Positions 51,453 to 61,344 of a stretch of DNA of 64,000 nt are shown here, piece after piece. The number at the start of each line of letters is the position of its first letter. Positions within the stretch are counted from its first letter, which is position 1. The position numbers were made by a program, and so were the translations under genes. The stretch comes from an uncultured Chryseobacterium sp. GTDB lineage: Bacteria > Bacteroidota > Bacteroidia > Flavobacteriales > Weeksellaceae. The DNA is taken from contig CAJYWN010000005.1 of the NCBI GenBank assembly GCA_913778275.1, forward strand, positions 1-64,000, written 5' to 3'. Below the pieces are notes generated by a model that ran no database searches, was not told the DNA's origin, and saw only the letters and a program-made list of their open reading frames with translations.

Positions 51453-51475
51453 GCTGAATCATTATCATTTTTAGC
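51453..51475 (-). promoter_or_regulatory. Possible Fur/Zur-box upstream of the regulator
   Basis: On the minus strand GCTAAAAATGATAATGATTC lies immediately before the regulator ATG. TGATAATGATT matches one and a half arms of the 7-1-7 Fur-family box (TGATAAT-n-ATTATCA). Autoregulation of the regulator-ATPase operon is inferred. Confidence 0.4.
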
Positions 51476-51628
51476 ATGTAGCGAGCCGTTACTGTACAGA
51501 ATTACTTTATCAAAGTTAATAGTTTTAAGATAGATAATACGGTCGTTTTGTAGGAATTTCTCGGCAGTTTATATCAGATATTTTGCTAAACTACTAAATC
51601 ATACTGTAAAAACCGTTAATTTTATAAC

Positions 51629-52036
51629 ATGAAAGTTTTAATTGTAAATGGTCCCAACTTAAATTTATTGGGAACCCGCGAACCGGAAATTTACGGAACA
51701 ACAAGCATGGAAGATTTCCTGGAAACTTTAAAATCCGAGCTCTCTTCTCATGAAATACAATATTATCAGTCTAATATTGAAGGAGAAATTATCAATCGGC
51801 TTCAGGAAGATGATTTTGATGCCCTGGTCATTAATCCCGGAGCTTTTACACATTATTCTTATGCGATCGCAGATTGTTTAAAAAATATTCAGAAACCCAA
51901 AGTGGAGGTGCACATCAGTAATATTTATAAAAGAGAGGAGTTTCGTCAAAAGTCAGTAACCGCAGCCAATACAGATGCGGTATTGTCGGGATTCGGAATG
52001 GATGGATATCGATTGGCCATTTTAAGTTTAAAATGA
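51629..52036 (+). CDS. aroQ: Type II 3-dehydroquinate dehydratase
   Basis: Catalyses the third step of the shikimate pathway. The 135 residues are near the family length and start MKVLIVNGPNLNLLGTREPE. The active-site residues are present: Arg17 and Tyr22 (TREPEIYG), the NPGAFTHYS motif (69-77) and His95 (VEVHISN). It is monocistronic and converges on pckA with a shared terminator. Confidence 0.96.
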   Translation: MKVLIVNGPNLNLLGTREPEIYGTTSMEDFLETLKSELSSHEIQYYQSNIEGEIINRLQEDDFDALVINPGAFTHYSYAIADCLKNIQKPKVEVHISNIYKREEFRQKSVTAANTDAVLSGFGMDGYRLAILSLK

Positions 52037-52052
52037 TTAAAAAAATAAAGAT

Positions 52053-52075
52053 GCTTCGACAGGCTCAGCATGACA
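52053..52075. repeat. Short dispersed-type intergenic sequence
   Basis: GCTTCGACAGGCTCAGCATG at 52053..52072 resembles a sequence (CTTCGACA-GCTCAGCATGACA) that I recall as common between flavobacterial genes. Only one copy occurs in this window, so the repeat nature rests on memory. Confidence 0.35.
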
Positions 52076-52135
52076 GACTCTAATACTAAATGTTTTATTT
52101 AATATAAGTTTTAACGCCTAAGCATATACAAATAA

Positions 52136-52161
52136 AAAACCTCATCAAACGATGAGGTTTT
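52136..52161. terminator. Bidirectional terminator between aroQ and pckA
   Basis: AAAACCTCATC (52136..52146) and GATGAGGTTTT (52151..52161) form an 11-bp stem with an AAAC loop and U-tracts on both strands, between two convergent genes. Confidence 0.92.
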
Positions 52162-52166
52162 TACAT

Positions 52167-53786
52167 TTATTTAATTGTTTGTCCCTGCAGCTGAGGACCT
52201 GAAGCGACTAATTTCTTAGCTTCTTCAGAATTGCAGTACTGTTCAAAGTTTTTGATGTATTTTGCAGCAAGGTCTTTTGCTTTATCTTCCCATTCTTCAA
52301 CATTGCTGTATGTATCTCTTGGGTCAAGAATACCTTCAGAGACGTTTGGCAATGAAGTTGGTACTTCCAGATTCATAATCGGAATTCTTGTTTTCGGAGC
52401 ATCTTCGATAGACCCGTCGATAATGGCATCAATAATTGCTCTTGTATCTTTTAAGGATATTCTTTTTCCGGTTCCGTTCCATCCTGTATTCACAAGATAC
52501 GCTTTTGCACCATGTTCTTTCATTTTTCCGATAAGCGTTTTAGAATACATTGTCGGGTGCAGTGTTAAGAACGCTTCTCCGAATGCGGGCGAGAAAGATG
52601 GTTCAGGTTCTGTAATCCCTCTTTCCGTTCCTGCTAATTTTGAGGTATAGCCGCAAAGGAAATGGTATTGTGCCTGATCTTCATCCAATACTGATACCGG
52701 AGGTAGTACTCCGAACGCATCAGCAGAAAGATAAACGATCTTACTGGCATGTCCCGCCTTTGAAGGCAAAACAATCTTATTAATATGATAAATAGGATAC
52801 GATACTCTTGTATTTTCCGTGATAGAATTATCCGTATAATCTGAAATACCGTTGTTCACCACTACATTCTCAAGAAGTGCATCTCTTTTGATAGCGGCAA
52901 AAATATCCGGTTCTTTTTCCTCAGACAGGTCAATCACTTTTGCATAGCATCCGCCTTCATAATTGAAAACGCCATTATTGTCCCATCCGTGCTCATCATC
53001 CCCGATCAGGTATCTTTTCGGATCAGCAGATAAGGTAGTTTTCCCTGTCCCGGAAAGTCCGAAGAAAAGCGCCACATCCCCTTCTTCACCTACGTTTGCC
53101 GAGCAGTGCATGGAAGCCATTCCTTTTAACGGAAGGTAATAATTCATCATGGCAAACATTCCTTTTTTCATTTCGCCGCCATACCAGGTTCCTCCGATGA
53201 TCTGAAGCTTCTCGGTAAGGTTAAACATAATAAAGTTTTCAGAATGCAATTCCTGCTCTTTCCAGTTCGGGTTTGTTGTTTTGGATCCGTTGATTACCGT
53301 GAAATCCGGTTCTCCGAAGTTTTGCAGTTCATAGTGAGAAGGACGGATGAACATATTCGTAACGAAATGCGCCTGCCAAGCCACTTCCATAATGAATCTC
53401 ACTTTTAATCTGGTATCTGCATTGGTACCGCAAAAAGCATCCACTACATAGATTTTTTTTGAGGTTGAAAGCTGATCCAGCACCAATTCTTTACAAGACT
53501 GGAAAATTTCCGGTGTTGTAGGCAGGTTCACTTTACCATCCCAGAAAATCGTATCTTTCGTAACATCATCCTGAACAATATATCTGTCTTTAGGTGAACG
53601 ACCTGTGAAAATTCCTGTTTTTACTGATACTGCACCAGATTCCGTAAGCTCAGCTTTTTCAAAGCCCTGATTTTCAGGAGAAACTTCAGCCTGATACAAT
53701 TCTTCGTAAGAAGGATTATAAACGACTTCATAGTTTCCTTTAATCCCTAATTTTTCTAAATCCTGGATGATTTTAGCGTTTTTCAT
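52167..53786 (-). CDS. pckA: ATP-dependent phosphoenolpyruvate carboxykinase
   Basis: Makes PEP from oxaloacetate and ATP in gluconeogenesis. The 539 residues are typical of the ATP form: [10 protein letters not shown] (61-70, Arg63 binds oxaloacetate), HCSANVG (228-234, metal/substrate), P-loop [15 protein letters not shown] (241-255) and metal-binding IGDDEHGWD (261-269). It is monocistronic, with a TAATTTTG promoter element 36 bases before the ATG. Confidence 0.97.
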   Translation of the reverse strand: MKNAKIIQDLEKLGIKGNYEVVYNPSYEELYQAEVSPENQGFEKAELTESGAVSVKTGIFTGRSPKDRYIVQDDVTKDTIFWDGKVNLPTTPEIFQSCKELVLDQLSTSKKIYVVDAFCGTNADTRLKVRFIMEVAWQAHFVTNMFIRPSHYELQNFGEPDFTVINGSKTTNPNWKEQELHSENFIMFNLTEKLQIIGGTWYGGEMKKGMFAMMNYYLPLKGMASMHCSANVGEEGDVALFFGLSGTGKTTLSADPKRYLIGDDEHGWDNNGVFNYEGGCYAKVIDLSEEKEPDIFAAIKRDALLENVVVNNGISDYTDNSITENTRVSYPIYHINKIVLPSKAGHASKIVYLSADAFGVLPPVSVLDEDQAQYHFLCGYTSKLAGTERGITEPEPSFSPAFGEAFLTLHPTMYSKTLIGKMKEHGAKAYLVNTGWNGTGKRISLKDTRAIIDAIIDGSIEDAPKTRIPIMNLEVPTSLPNVSEGILDPRDTYSNVEEWEDKAKDLAAKYIKNFEQYCNSEEAKKLVASGPQLQGQTIK

Positions 53787-53821
53787 TTTACTTATATTTT
53801 CTATTTCTTTTTTGGGTCTAA

Positions 53822-53829
53822 CAAAATTA
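53822..53829 (-). promoter_or_regulatory. Promoter -7 element of pckA
   Basis: TAATTTTG on the minus strand matches TAnnTTTG; no -33 TTTG at the usual spacing. Confidence 0.5.
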
Positions 53830-53913
53830 ATATTAATTAATTGTTAAAAGTGGTTTAAATATAATGATATAAGTCAAATTGGCAAATAAAAAAACAAGTT
53901 TATAATATACTGA

Positions 53914-54819
53914 TTACAAACTAATTAGCTCACGCCATTCAAAAATTGTGTTAAAATCTTTTCCCCAAAAATAGTCCTCAAAGCCATCAAATTTTGAGCT
54001 CATGACAAAATCTCCACCCCATGCCCCCAAACTTTTCACAAAAACGGGGCAATCTGCGAAAAAACGGGCCTTAACTGCAGGAATTTCAATAAAATTTGAT
54101 ATTTTTTGCTCATGAATCAACATTAAGTCTGAAAAATTTTCCAATTCTTTGCATAACAAAATTTTTCTTGTAAGATCCGAAAATTCATCAACAAGTTTTT
54201 GGGACTTATTTTTCGACTTGTACAAATTGATTCCTTCCCGGCTGTCCTGCTTTTGATTGAGGTGAATAAAAATCAGTTCATTTTTGAATGGAGGACTGAA
54301 ATCTATCTTTTCGTATTTTATTTCAGGTTTGTTCTGATAAAGCACGGCAGATTTCTCTTTTGCTACCGCAATATCGTACCCGCTTCCACCAAGACTTATC
54401 GTATTTAAATAGAAGGGATCAGTGTCTGCCCATTCGGCAAGATTATTCATTAAGGTAGAACTGCTTCCCAGTCCGTAATCTGCGGGAAACTGAAGATTGG
54501 TGGTAAGATGGTAGGTAAAATTGCTTTTAAATTTAGTTTGAGAAAGCAACTGAACATTTTTTAATGTTTTTAAAATGAATTCAGCGCTTGCAGGAATATT
54601 GGTTTCCAGAATCTGCCAGCTTTTATAATCGATGACAGCTTTTAACCATAGTTTGTTCTGGTGATAGGCTTCCCAGAAAATAAGGGATCTTCCGTCCTGT
54701 TCTTCTTTAAAAGAAAACTCTTGTCCCAGCCTGGTAGGTACCGCTAAGACAAGAGCTCCGTCCATTGCGAAATATTCTGAAGTAAGCATCAGCTTTCCCG
54801 GTGAAAATATTTCGCCCAT
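53914..54819 (-). CDS. GYDIA-type GHMP kinase
   Basis: The 301 residues belong to the GHMP kinase fold. The N-terminal strand reads MGEIFSPGKLMLTSEYFAMD, the phosphate-binding motif PADYGLGSSSTLMNNLAEWA, and the name-giving GSGYDIAVA follows. Relatives phosphorylate mevalonate-pathway or sugar substrates; in Bacteroidetes this type often accompanies the mevalonate route, so an isoprenoid step is possible but unproven. The ATG at 54819 fits the family N-terminus better than one at 54849 inside fabD. It follows fabD by 10 bases. Confidence 0.88.
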   Translation of the reverse strand: MGEIFSPGKLMLTSEYFAMDGALVLAVPTRLGQEFSFKEEQDGRSLIFWEAYHQNKLWLKAVIDYKSWQILETNIPASAEFILKTLKNVQLLSQTKFKSNFTYHLTTNLQFPADYGLGSSSTLMNNLAEWADTDPFYLNTISLGGSGYDIAVAKEKSAVLYQNKPEIKYEKIDFSPPFKNELIFIHLNQKQDSREGINLYKSKNKSQKLVDEFSDLTRKILLCKELENFSDLMLIHEQKISNFIEIPAVKARFFADCPVFVKSLGAWGGDFVMSSKFDGFEDYFWGKDFNTIFEWRELISL

Positions 54820-54829
54820 GACTGTATTT

Positions 54830-55705
54830 TTAGATTGCAGATGCCACATCTACAGCGCTGTCGATTTTCTTGATCAGTCCCTGTAATGTTTTTCCGGGTC
54901 CTACTTCTACGAAATTGGTGGCACCGTCTTTAATCATATGCTGAACCGACTGTGTCCATTTTACAGGGCCGGTAAGCTGTGCAATCAGATTTTTCTTAAT
55001 TTCATCCGGATCAGAAACCGCTGTTGTAGTAATATTCTGATACACCGGAATGGTTGCTTTTCTGAATTTTGTCTGCTCAATGGCAGCAGCCAGTCTTTCC
55101 TGCGCAGGCTGCATCAATGGAGAATGAAACGCTCCGTTTACAGGCAATAACAATGCTCTTTTTGCACCTGCTTCTTTTAATTTCACACATGCTGCTTCAA
55201 CCGCTGCCGTTTCACCTGAAATCACCAACTGTCCCGGACAATTGTAATTGGCAGGAACAACTATTCCGCTGATCTGGGAACAAATTTCTTCTACTTTGGC
55301 ATCTTCAAGCCCAAGGATTGCAGCCATAGAGCTTGGATTGGCATCACAAGCGGCCTGCATTGCCTTTGCTCTTTCAGAAACCAGTTTCAGTCCGTCATCA
55401 AAAGACAATACGCCATTGGCAACCAATGCGGAAAACTCTCCTAAAGAGTGTCCTGCTACCATTTCTGCACCAAGACCATTCACGGCTTTTAGCGCAGCAA
55501 CAGAATGTATAAAAATTGAAGGTTGGGTAACTTCGGTTTTTTTAAGATCAGCATCCGTTCCGCTGAACATGATAGAAAGGATATCGAATCCTAAAATTTC
55601 GTTGGCAGATTCCATCAGATCTTTGATGTCTTTTCTAGAATCATACAATTCTTTTCCCATTCCTACGAACTGAGAACCCTGCCCAGGAAACACAAGTGCT
55701 TTCAT
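54830..55705 (-). CDS. fabD: Malonyl-CoA:ACP transacylase
   Basis: Transfers malonate from CoA to acyl carrier protein at the start of fatty acid synthesis. The 291 residues contain the oxyanion-hole motif FPGQGSQFVGMG (6-17), nucleophile Ser87 in GHSLGEFSA, and the catalytic His in VNGAFHSPLM near 195. It has its own TATATTTG promoter element and is followed closely by the GHMP kinase gene. Confidence 0.96.
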   Translation of the reverse strand: MKALVFPGQGSQFVGMGKELYDSRKDIKDLMESANEILGFDILSIMFSGTDADLKKTEVTQPSIFIHSVAALKAVNGLGAEMVAGHSLGEFSALVANGVLSFDDGLKLVSERAKAMQAACDANPSSMAAILGLEDAKVEEICSQISGIVVPANYNCPGQLVISGETAAVEAACVKLKEAGAKRALLLPVNGAFHSPLMQPAQERLAAAIEQTKFRKATIPVYQNITTTAVSDPDEIKKNLIAQLTGPVKWTQSVQHMIKDGATNFVEVGPGKTLQGLIKKIDSAVDVASAI

Positions 55706-55726
55706 GTATTAATTTAAATATTTTTG

Positions 55727-55734
55727 CAAATATA
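55727..55734 (-). promoter_or_regulatory. Promoter -7 element of fabD
   Basis: TATATTTG on the minus strand, 21 bases before the fabD ATG. The -33 region is AT-rich without a clear TTTG. Confidence 0.5.
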
Positions 55735-55775
55735 AATATAATGTTAATAATATTCTTCAGAAGTAATCAGATGAT

Positions 55776-57713
55776 TTACGGAACCAGTCTGATCACACGG
55801 TACCCTGTATTCACATAGGCTCCGTTTGCTTTTGATTTTACAAATTCAAATTTGGTAGCCAGCTGTGTCTGAACTTTATTCATCTGTTTAAAAATTTCTC
55901 CTTTTTTGTTTTCACGGGTCAGCATATCATTAACGACGTCAAAACCGATGATGGCATATTTCGGAGGTGTTTTACAGTATTTGCTTTTATAAGCGGCAAG
56001 AATTTCTTTTTCGAAACTTCCATCGGTGTTGATTTTCCTGTCCATGAGGTACACCAGATTTGCCACAGCGAGATCATCCACTTTTTTCTCAAACGCAGGA
56101 ACGTAATGCATGCTGAATGCTTTTACGCCCTGAACATCTTTAGACAATGCAATGACCCTGTTTGCAAAAGCTTCTCCTGATGCATCGTTGTCACTTGCAA
56201 GAATAGCAATGACAGGAGCAGACTGACCGGTCATCATATTCTGGTCAAGCTGGATATCCGAAGCAGAATTTACCATCGTAACGTTTGGATTTTTCAATAT
56301 TTTTTCAAGTCCTGCCTTGATATAGTTGGCGTTTTCTTTTTTAGCATCAGCAAGAATATATATTTTCTGGTCAGAATATGCCGCTTTTACCTCTTCTACA
56401 ATTTTGTCAGCATAGGTCTGATCGTTTGTTTCAACAATGATCAGATTGCTGTAACCGTATAACTCCGGCGAATTGGCAAAAGGTGCCACAACTGGAATTT
56501 TCTGACTTTTTGTAAAATCAAGAACGTCTACCACATTCGATTTAAAGAATGGGCCTATGATCAGGTCGGTATTATCCGGGTTGATCTGGGTTAATGAATT
56601 TCTGAACGATGCTTCATTTCCGGAGTCTACAATTTTGATGTCTAACTTTTGTCCGTTTCTCGCATTTCTTTCAATGGCTAGCTTTGCTCCGGTAAGGAAA
56701 TCCAGCGCCATGGTTCTGTACTGTGTTTCTCCGGTACTGTATCCGAAAGGAAGCATTACGACAACACTCAGTGCGTCTCCGTTTTTCTTCACATAGGCCG
56801 GATCAAGCTTTTTGATTTTTAAAACCATTCCTGCTTTTAATCCTTTTGATAATTCCGGGTTTAATGCAATTAATTCATCAATAGAAATTCCGAATTTATT
56901 GACAATGGAAAATACCGTATCTCCCTGCTGAACAGTGTATGTAACATAATCATCAGCGGCAGTACTGCTATCTTTTGAGGAGCTTTCGTTTCCGGAATCT
57001 ACTTTTGCTTTTGAATTTTTTGTTTCTTCAAAGACATCCGCACCGGATTCGTTTCCGCTTCCCGATTTTTTAACTGAAATTTTTTCACCAGGTTTAAGAC
57101 CTCTCTCTTCAAGTCCCGGATTTAAAGCAAAAAGCTCTTCTCTCGTAAGATTGAACTGTTTTGAAATTTTGTAATAATTGTCCTTCTGCTGAACAATATA
57201 TTCTCCCTCGGAAGCTGTAACAGCAGGTGTTTCCACGATCTTTTCCTCAGGTTTCACCGTTGAAGCTGCTACTGCAGTCTGCTGGCCGGCTCCATATTTT
57301 TTAATGCTTTCAAGAGGCAGTGTAATTTCATCACCAATCTTCATATGAGAATCCAGATCAGGATTGAGTTTTCTGAGATCAGTTTCCGAAATTCTGTATT
57401 GTTTTGTAATTCCGTAAATCGTCTGTTTCGGCTGAAGGACAATTTTTCCCAGCTGTTCGGTTCCGGCAGGTTTTGTGGAACCACTCGCTTTGGATGAGGA
57501 TGCCGTTCTATCGTTTTTAACCGTTAAAACTTCTCCAATTGCCAGTTTCCCGTCTTTTACAGAAGGATTAAGCTTAAGCAATTCGTCTACAGTAAGGCCG
57601 TATTTTTTAGCAATATTATAAGGAGTATCGCCTTTTACAACGGTGTGCGATTTCTGAGCAGACACCCCCAAAACCATACATAAACTGGACAGAATAAAAA
57701 ACCTCTTTATCAT
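55776..57713 (-). CDS. LysM-repeat protein fused to a periplasmic-binding-like domain
   Basis: After a signal peptide (MIKRFFILSSLCMVLGVSAQ) come four LysM modules: about 23-66 (HTVVKGDTPYNIAKKYGLTV), 90-133, 170-212 and 255-298 (YTVQQGDTVFSIVNKFGISI). From about 312 a type-1 periplasmic-binding fold follows (VVMLPFGYSTGETQYRTMAL; NTDLIIGPFFKSNVVDVLDF), like the ligand domains of amino-acid receptors or LpoA. The fusion should hold a ligand- or partner-binding domain on peptidoglycan. It is a known Bacteroidetes architecture; the ligand is unknown. Confidence 0.9.
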   Translation of the reverse strand: MIKRFFILSSLCMVLGVSAQKSHTVVKGDTPYNIAKKYGLTVDELLKLNPSVKDGKLAIGEVLTVKNDRTASSSKASGSTKPAGTEQLGKIVLQPKQTIYGITKQYRISETDLRKLNPDLDSHMKIGDEITLPLESIKKYGAGQQTAVAASTVKPEEKIVETPAVTASEGEYIVQQKDNYYKISKQFNLTREELFALNPGLEERGLKPGEKISVKKSGSGNESGADVFEETKNSKAKVDSGNESSSKDSSTAADDYVTYTVQQGDTVFSIVNKFGISIDELIALNPELSKGLKAGMVLKIKKLDPAYVKKNGDALSVVVMLPFGYSTGETQYRTMALDFLTGAKLAIERNARNGQKLDIKIVDSGNEASFRNSLTQINPDNTDLIIGPFFKSNVVDVLDFTKSQKIPVVAPFANSPELYGYSNLIIVETNDQTYADKIVEEVKAAYSDQKIYILADAKKENANYIKAGLEKILKNPNVTMVNSASDIQLDQNMMTGQSAPVIAILASDNDASGEAFANRVIALSKDVQGVKAFSMHYVPAFEKKVDDLAVANLVYLMDRKINTDGSFEKEILAAYKSKYCKTPPKYAIIGFDVVNDMLTRENKKGEIFKQMNKVQTQLATKFEFVKSKANGAYVNTGYRVIRLVP

Positions 57714-57750
57714 ATTGGATCATTATATTTACAAAAATACTTCTTTAAAA

Positions 57751-59337
57751 TTAAATGGCAAGAATTATTAATCTGGACTCGTCAATTTGCATTTCTTCTA
57801 AACAAGTCTCAAGCCATGCATTGCCGTGGTCTGCAAAAAAGACACTGAAGTTATATACTCTTTCCTGCCAGTTTTTGGATGGATGTACATCAAGAAACAG
57901 ATTTTCAAGTCTTTCAAGCATTTCTTTCTGCTTGATTTTTTCGGCGTGAAGCAGTCTTTTTTTCATTCTTTTAAAAGATTTCACCTGTCGCACTTCTTCC
58001 GCTTTCACCAAATTCCCAAACGACTTTTCGGTGGTTTCCGCAGCTGTTTTCAGGTCTGCAAAATGATGTATTAGCTGACTTTCCTTTTCTTCAAGCAATC
58101 TTAAGATCTCATGATTATCTAAGATTTTATTATTGGTAATGGCTGTAAAGTTCCGGAAAAAATCTTCTGTTTTTAATTGAAGCTTTTCAATTTTCCCTAA
58201 TGTTTTTTGATTCAGAAATAACATTGAGTTTCGTGGAATAAGAATCGGGAAAGGCAGATTAATTCTGGTGAAATAATCTTTCAGTTCCAGCCAGTACATG
58301 ATTTCGGCATTTCCTCCGATATATGCCAGATTGGGCAGTATGGTTTCCTGGTAAACAGGGCGCATTAATGCATTCGGACTAAATTTCTCAGGATGACTTT
58401 CCAGTTCCTTCAGAATTTCTTCTTTTGTAAACTGTCTGTTTTTATCAACAATGATATATTGATGCCCGTTAAAATCGATTCGGTCTCTGGTTTCCGTAAG
58501 GTAAAAAAGATTGATTTCACGAGGGTTTACCTGAACCCTGCCATACTTTTCAGTTAAAAAGTCTACTTTTTGTTTCGATTCTTTATACAGAGTGGAATTT
58601 ACAAGTTCATCTTTGAACGTTTCTTTCATTTGCGCTTTCAGTTCTTTCGAATCTCCGTCAAGAATGAGCAGACCAAATTCTGAAAAAAGGCGATTGACTA
58701 ATATTTGAATGGCCTGTGTTAACGTATTGCCAGCTTTGTAGGCTTCTTTTAACATTAAAATCAATTCAGTTCCGAAGACAAAGTCTTTAAATTCTTTTTC
58801 AAATTCTGAAATGAAAAAGGTGTCGGTTAAAGAAATTCTTCCTACTGCTCCTCCGGATTTTTCATTGATTTCGTAATAGCTGTTTTCGGTTTTAAAATGA
58901 TTGATTTCTGCAAAATCGTGATCTTCCGAAGCCATCCAATACACGGGCACGAAGTTGAATTCCGGAAAGTTCTCTTTTAAATAAGAACATGTTTTGATGG
59001 TCTGCAGGATTTTATACACAAAAAAGACCGGCCCTGAAAAAAGATTCAGCTGATGACCTGTGGTGATCGTAAATGTATTTTCAAGCTTTAAATCCCGTAC
59101 ATTCTGCTTTTGTTCCGGTGAAAGGGTAAGACCTGAAAGCTGCGCCTCTAATGTTTTAGCAAGAACTTCTCTTTTCTCCGATTTGAAAGAAATTTGTTTT
59201 TCGGAGATCTTATCTTTAAAGTGTTGTAAAGAAAATGTATTTTCTTCGAAACCTTCTATTTTCTGATTTAAAAAATCTTTTACCAATTGAGGAATACTGA
59301 CGATATCCTGAAAAGATATTCTGTTAATTGTTTTCAA
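57751..59337 (-). CDS. bshC: Bacillithiol biosynthesis cysteine-adding enzyme BshC
   Basis: BshC is thought to add cysteine to glucosaminyl-malate, the last step of bacillithiol synthesis. The protein has about 528 residues. Family landmarks are LENTFTITTGHQLNLFSGPV and PVYWMASEDHDFAEINHFKT near 100-150, LPNLAYIGGNAEIMYWLELK and a C-terminal coiled coil. I prefer the TTG at 59337 (MKTINRISFQDIV, the family start) to the ATG at 59373, which overlaps the preceding gene. bshA and bshB are not in this window. Confidence 0.9.
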   Translation of the reverse strand: MKTINRISFQDIVSIPQLVKDFLNQKIEGFEENTFSLQHFKDKISEKQISFKSEKREVLAKTLEAQLSGLTLSPEQKQNVRDLKLENTFTITTGHQLNLFSGPVFFVYKILQTIKTCSYLKENFPEFNFVPVYWMASEDHDFAEINHFKTENSYYEINEKSGGAVGRISLTDTFFISEFEKEFKDFVFGTELILMLKEAYKAGNTLTQAIQILVNRLFSEFGLLILDGDSKELKAQMKETFKDELVNSTLYKESKQKVDFLTEKYGRVQVNPREINLFYLTETRDRIDFNGHQYIIVDKNRQFTKEEILKELESHPEKFSPNALMRPVYQETILPNLAYIGGNAEIMYWLELKDYFTRINLPFPILIPRNSMLFLNQKTLGKIEKLQLKTEDFFRNFTAITNNKILDNHEILRLLEEKESQLIHHFADLKTAAETTEKSFGNLVKAEEVRQVKSFKRMKKRLLHAEKIKQKEMLERLENLFLDVHPSKNWQERVYNFSVFFADHGNAWLETCLEEMQIDESRLIILAI

Positions 59338-59350
59338 CCTGTATATAATT

Positions 59351-61288
59351 TTAGTTGAACAGATACCATACAATCCCGATATTCAGCCTGAAATCATAGG
59401 TTGGATAACTTGGGAATGCATAAGCTTTATTGTGTGATGCAAGAGTTCCGATCTGTTGGCCTTCAATAAAGAAGAACATTTTTTTAACTTTCATATTAAA
59501 GTAGACATCGGCAATCGGCTGTCCGCCAATGGAGAAAGAATCTGTTCCGGGCAGAATATATTCATTAAGAACCGGGAAGTATTCTCTGGATGCAAATTTT
59601 GAGAAGTAATATACTTTTATCCCGGCCTGCACTTCGGCTGCATTTTTAAAGGCTTTTGACTGATAAAAGAAATTAGCACGCCCGATAAATCCCGGCAATG
59701 GCAGAAGGTCTTTGTTCGTCAGTACATTCTGGAACTGCAGTCTTGTATTTAAATGGAAATTCCCATAGCTGAAAGTTGCATCACCTCCGATTTGTGAGAT
59801 ATTCACTGAACTTTCGCTTTGTTTCGGCATTGCCGCCATGTCAAAGTAGGTGTAATTTTCAATTCTGAAGTAATTGACAAGCAATTCGGTTTTGAACCAT
59901 TTCAGATTCAGGCTTCCGCCCGCTTCCATCACCGTCTGGTTTTTTGCATCCTGCAAATAATAATTGAAATTGTTATAAATTGAAGTATTCAGAAGATAGT
60001 TGAATGACGGGTAAGCAGTCTGGAAGTTCAGCTTTGCATTCACAAAATAGTCTTTTACCGGTTCAAATTTCAGATTATTTGCCGTTCTGAGATAGCTTCC
60101 AAACTGGCTTCCGTTTGAGAATTCCAAAAATGAGTTGAGCTGAAACTTATCAAATAGCTTTATCTGCAAATTTCCCACTGCCCCGATTCTGTTTTCTTTG
60201 ATTTCAGTAGGGATCTCGAGCAAAGGCAAAATGACCTGACTTGAGCCTAATTTTAAGATCTGATAGCGAAGTCCTGCATCGAGCTTAAACTTTTCGTTGT
60301 CCCAAACCAGACTTAGTGTATTGCTAAAATTGTCTGAATATTTTTTTGAGGATAAAGGCCCGTCCGGTACAAGCTGTTGTGGCGCTTCGTACCAGAATGC
60401 TTCCGGCGCCCCCTGGGTATAATAATATTTGTTTCCCTGATGGGAAATGGTATGTCTTATTTTAAAAGGAATCTTATCAGAATTAAAAGGAGCCAACTGA
60501 TGGGTGAGGTAATATCTTCGGTACGAAAACTGGGAACTTGAAGACGCCAGATTCACCTGCATATTCTGCCTGTTCCGGGAGTCACTGTTTCCGTTCTGGA
60601 AAAGGCTGTCCACTGCTATTCCTCCATTTTCCTGGTTATTCACATTCTGATGCAGATAGTGGGCAAACAATTCATAGTTTCCGGTTTTGGAAACATAGTG
60701 TCCGGAAAATAAAGTATTGTTATTGGAGGCTAAGGAGTTCCTGTACATTCCCTGGGATCGTAGTCCGCTGTATTCGAGAGAAAAATTGAATCTTTTCCCG
60801 ATATTCTGTGTATAGGAAGATCTCAGTGCCGCCCCGTTTTTCATGGCATTATGGTAAATGAATGTTGCGGTTGGCGTTTTTACATCGTAGTAGTGTATAT
60901 CATTAACACCCAGAATACCGTAGGATTTGTTGGTTGGTAACAGTGCCAGATTCTGTTCGGGATTGAGTTCATAAGAAATAGGATTAAATCCTGCTCCGAT
61001 ATTTGCCACCTGAACTCTCCCAAAGTTATCCCTGTTGTTGTATTGGGAAAAGATATAGGTTTTATCAAAAGTCATTACGGTATCAAATACTTTCTTCTCC
61101 GCGAACTGTGTCTGATACAAATAATCGTTAATGGTGGGCTTAAATATTTTCATAGAATCCTTTGTTCCGGAATCAATGACCAGGGTATCTTCTCCTTTTT
61201 TAGGAAGCTGATTTGAATCGGTCTTGTTTTTGACCTGCGCGTTTACCGTGAGACTGAAAAAGAGTATGACTGAAAGTAGATACTTCAT
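59351..61288 (-). CDS. Putative outer-membrane porin
   Basis: From the ATG at 61288 the protein has 645 residues, with a signal peptide (MKYLLSVILFFSLTVNAQ) and a long beta-barrel of the Bacteroidetes 'putative porin' family. Examples are FGRVQVANIGAGFNPISYEL, GVNDIHYYDVKTPTATFIYH and a C-terminal YDFRLNIGIVWYLFN ending in an aromatic residue. The 27 extra codons upstream in frame are not signal-like. bshC begins 13 bases downstream. The solute is unknown. Confidence 0.88.
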   Translation of the reverse strand: MKYLLSVILFFSLTVNAQVKNKTDSNQLPKKGEDTLVIDSGTKDSMKIFKPTINDYLYQTQFAEKKVFDTVMTFDKTYIFSQYNNRDNFGRVQVANIGAGFNPISYELNPEQNLALLPTNKSYGILGVNDIHYYDVKTPTATFIYHNAMKNGAALRSSYTQNIGKRFNFSLEYSGLRSQGMYRNSLASNNNTLFSGHYVSKTGNYELFAHYLHQNVNNQENGGIAVDSLFQNGNSDSRNRQNMQVNLASSSSQFSYRRYYLTHQLAPFNSDKIPFKIRHTISHQGNKYYYTQGAPEAFWYEAPQQLVPDGPLSSKKYSDNFSNTLSLVWDNEKFKLDAGLRYQILKLGSSQVILPLLEIPTEIKENRIGAVGNLQIKLFDKFQLNSFLEFSNGSQFGSYLRTANNLKFEPVKDYFVNAKLNFQTAYPSFNYLLNTSIYNNFNYYLQDAKNQTVMEAGGSLNLKWFKTELLVNYFRIENYTYFDMAAMPKQSESSVNISQIGGDATFSYGNFHLNTRLQFQNVLTNKDLLPLPGFIGRANFFYQSKAFKNAAEVQAGIKVYYFSKFASREYFPVLNEYILPGTDSFSIGGQPIADVYFNMKVKKMFFFIEGQQIGTLASHNKAYAFPSYPTYDFRLNIGIVWYLFN

Positions 61289-61344
61289 GTGTTGATTTTT
61301 ATACAAAAATGCAAGTGCAGATTTTGTAAGGCAAAAATAAGAAA

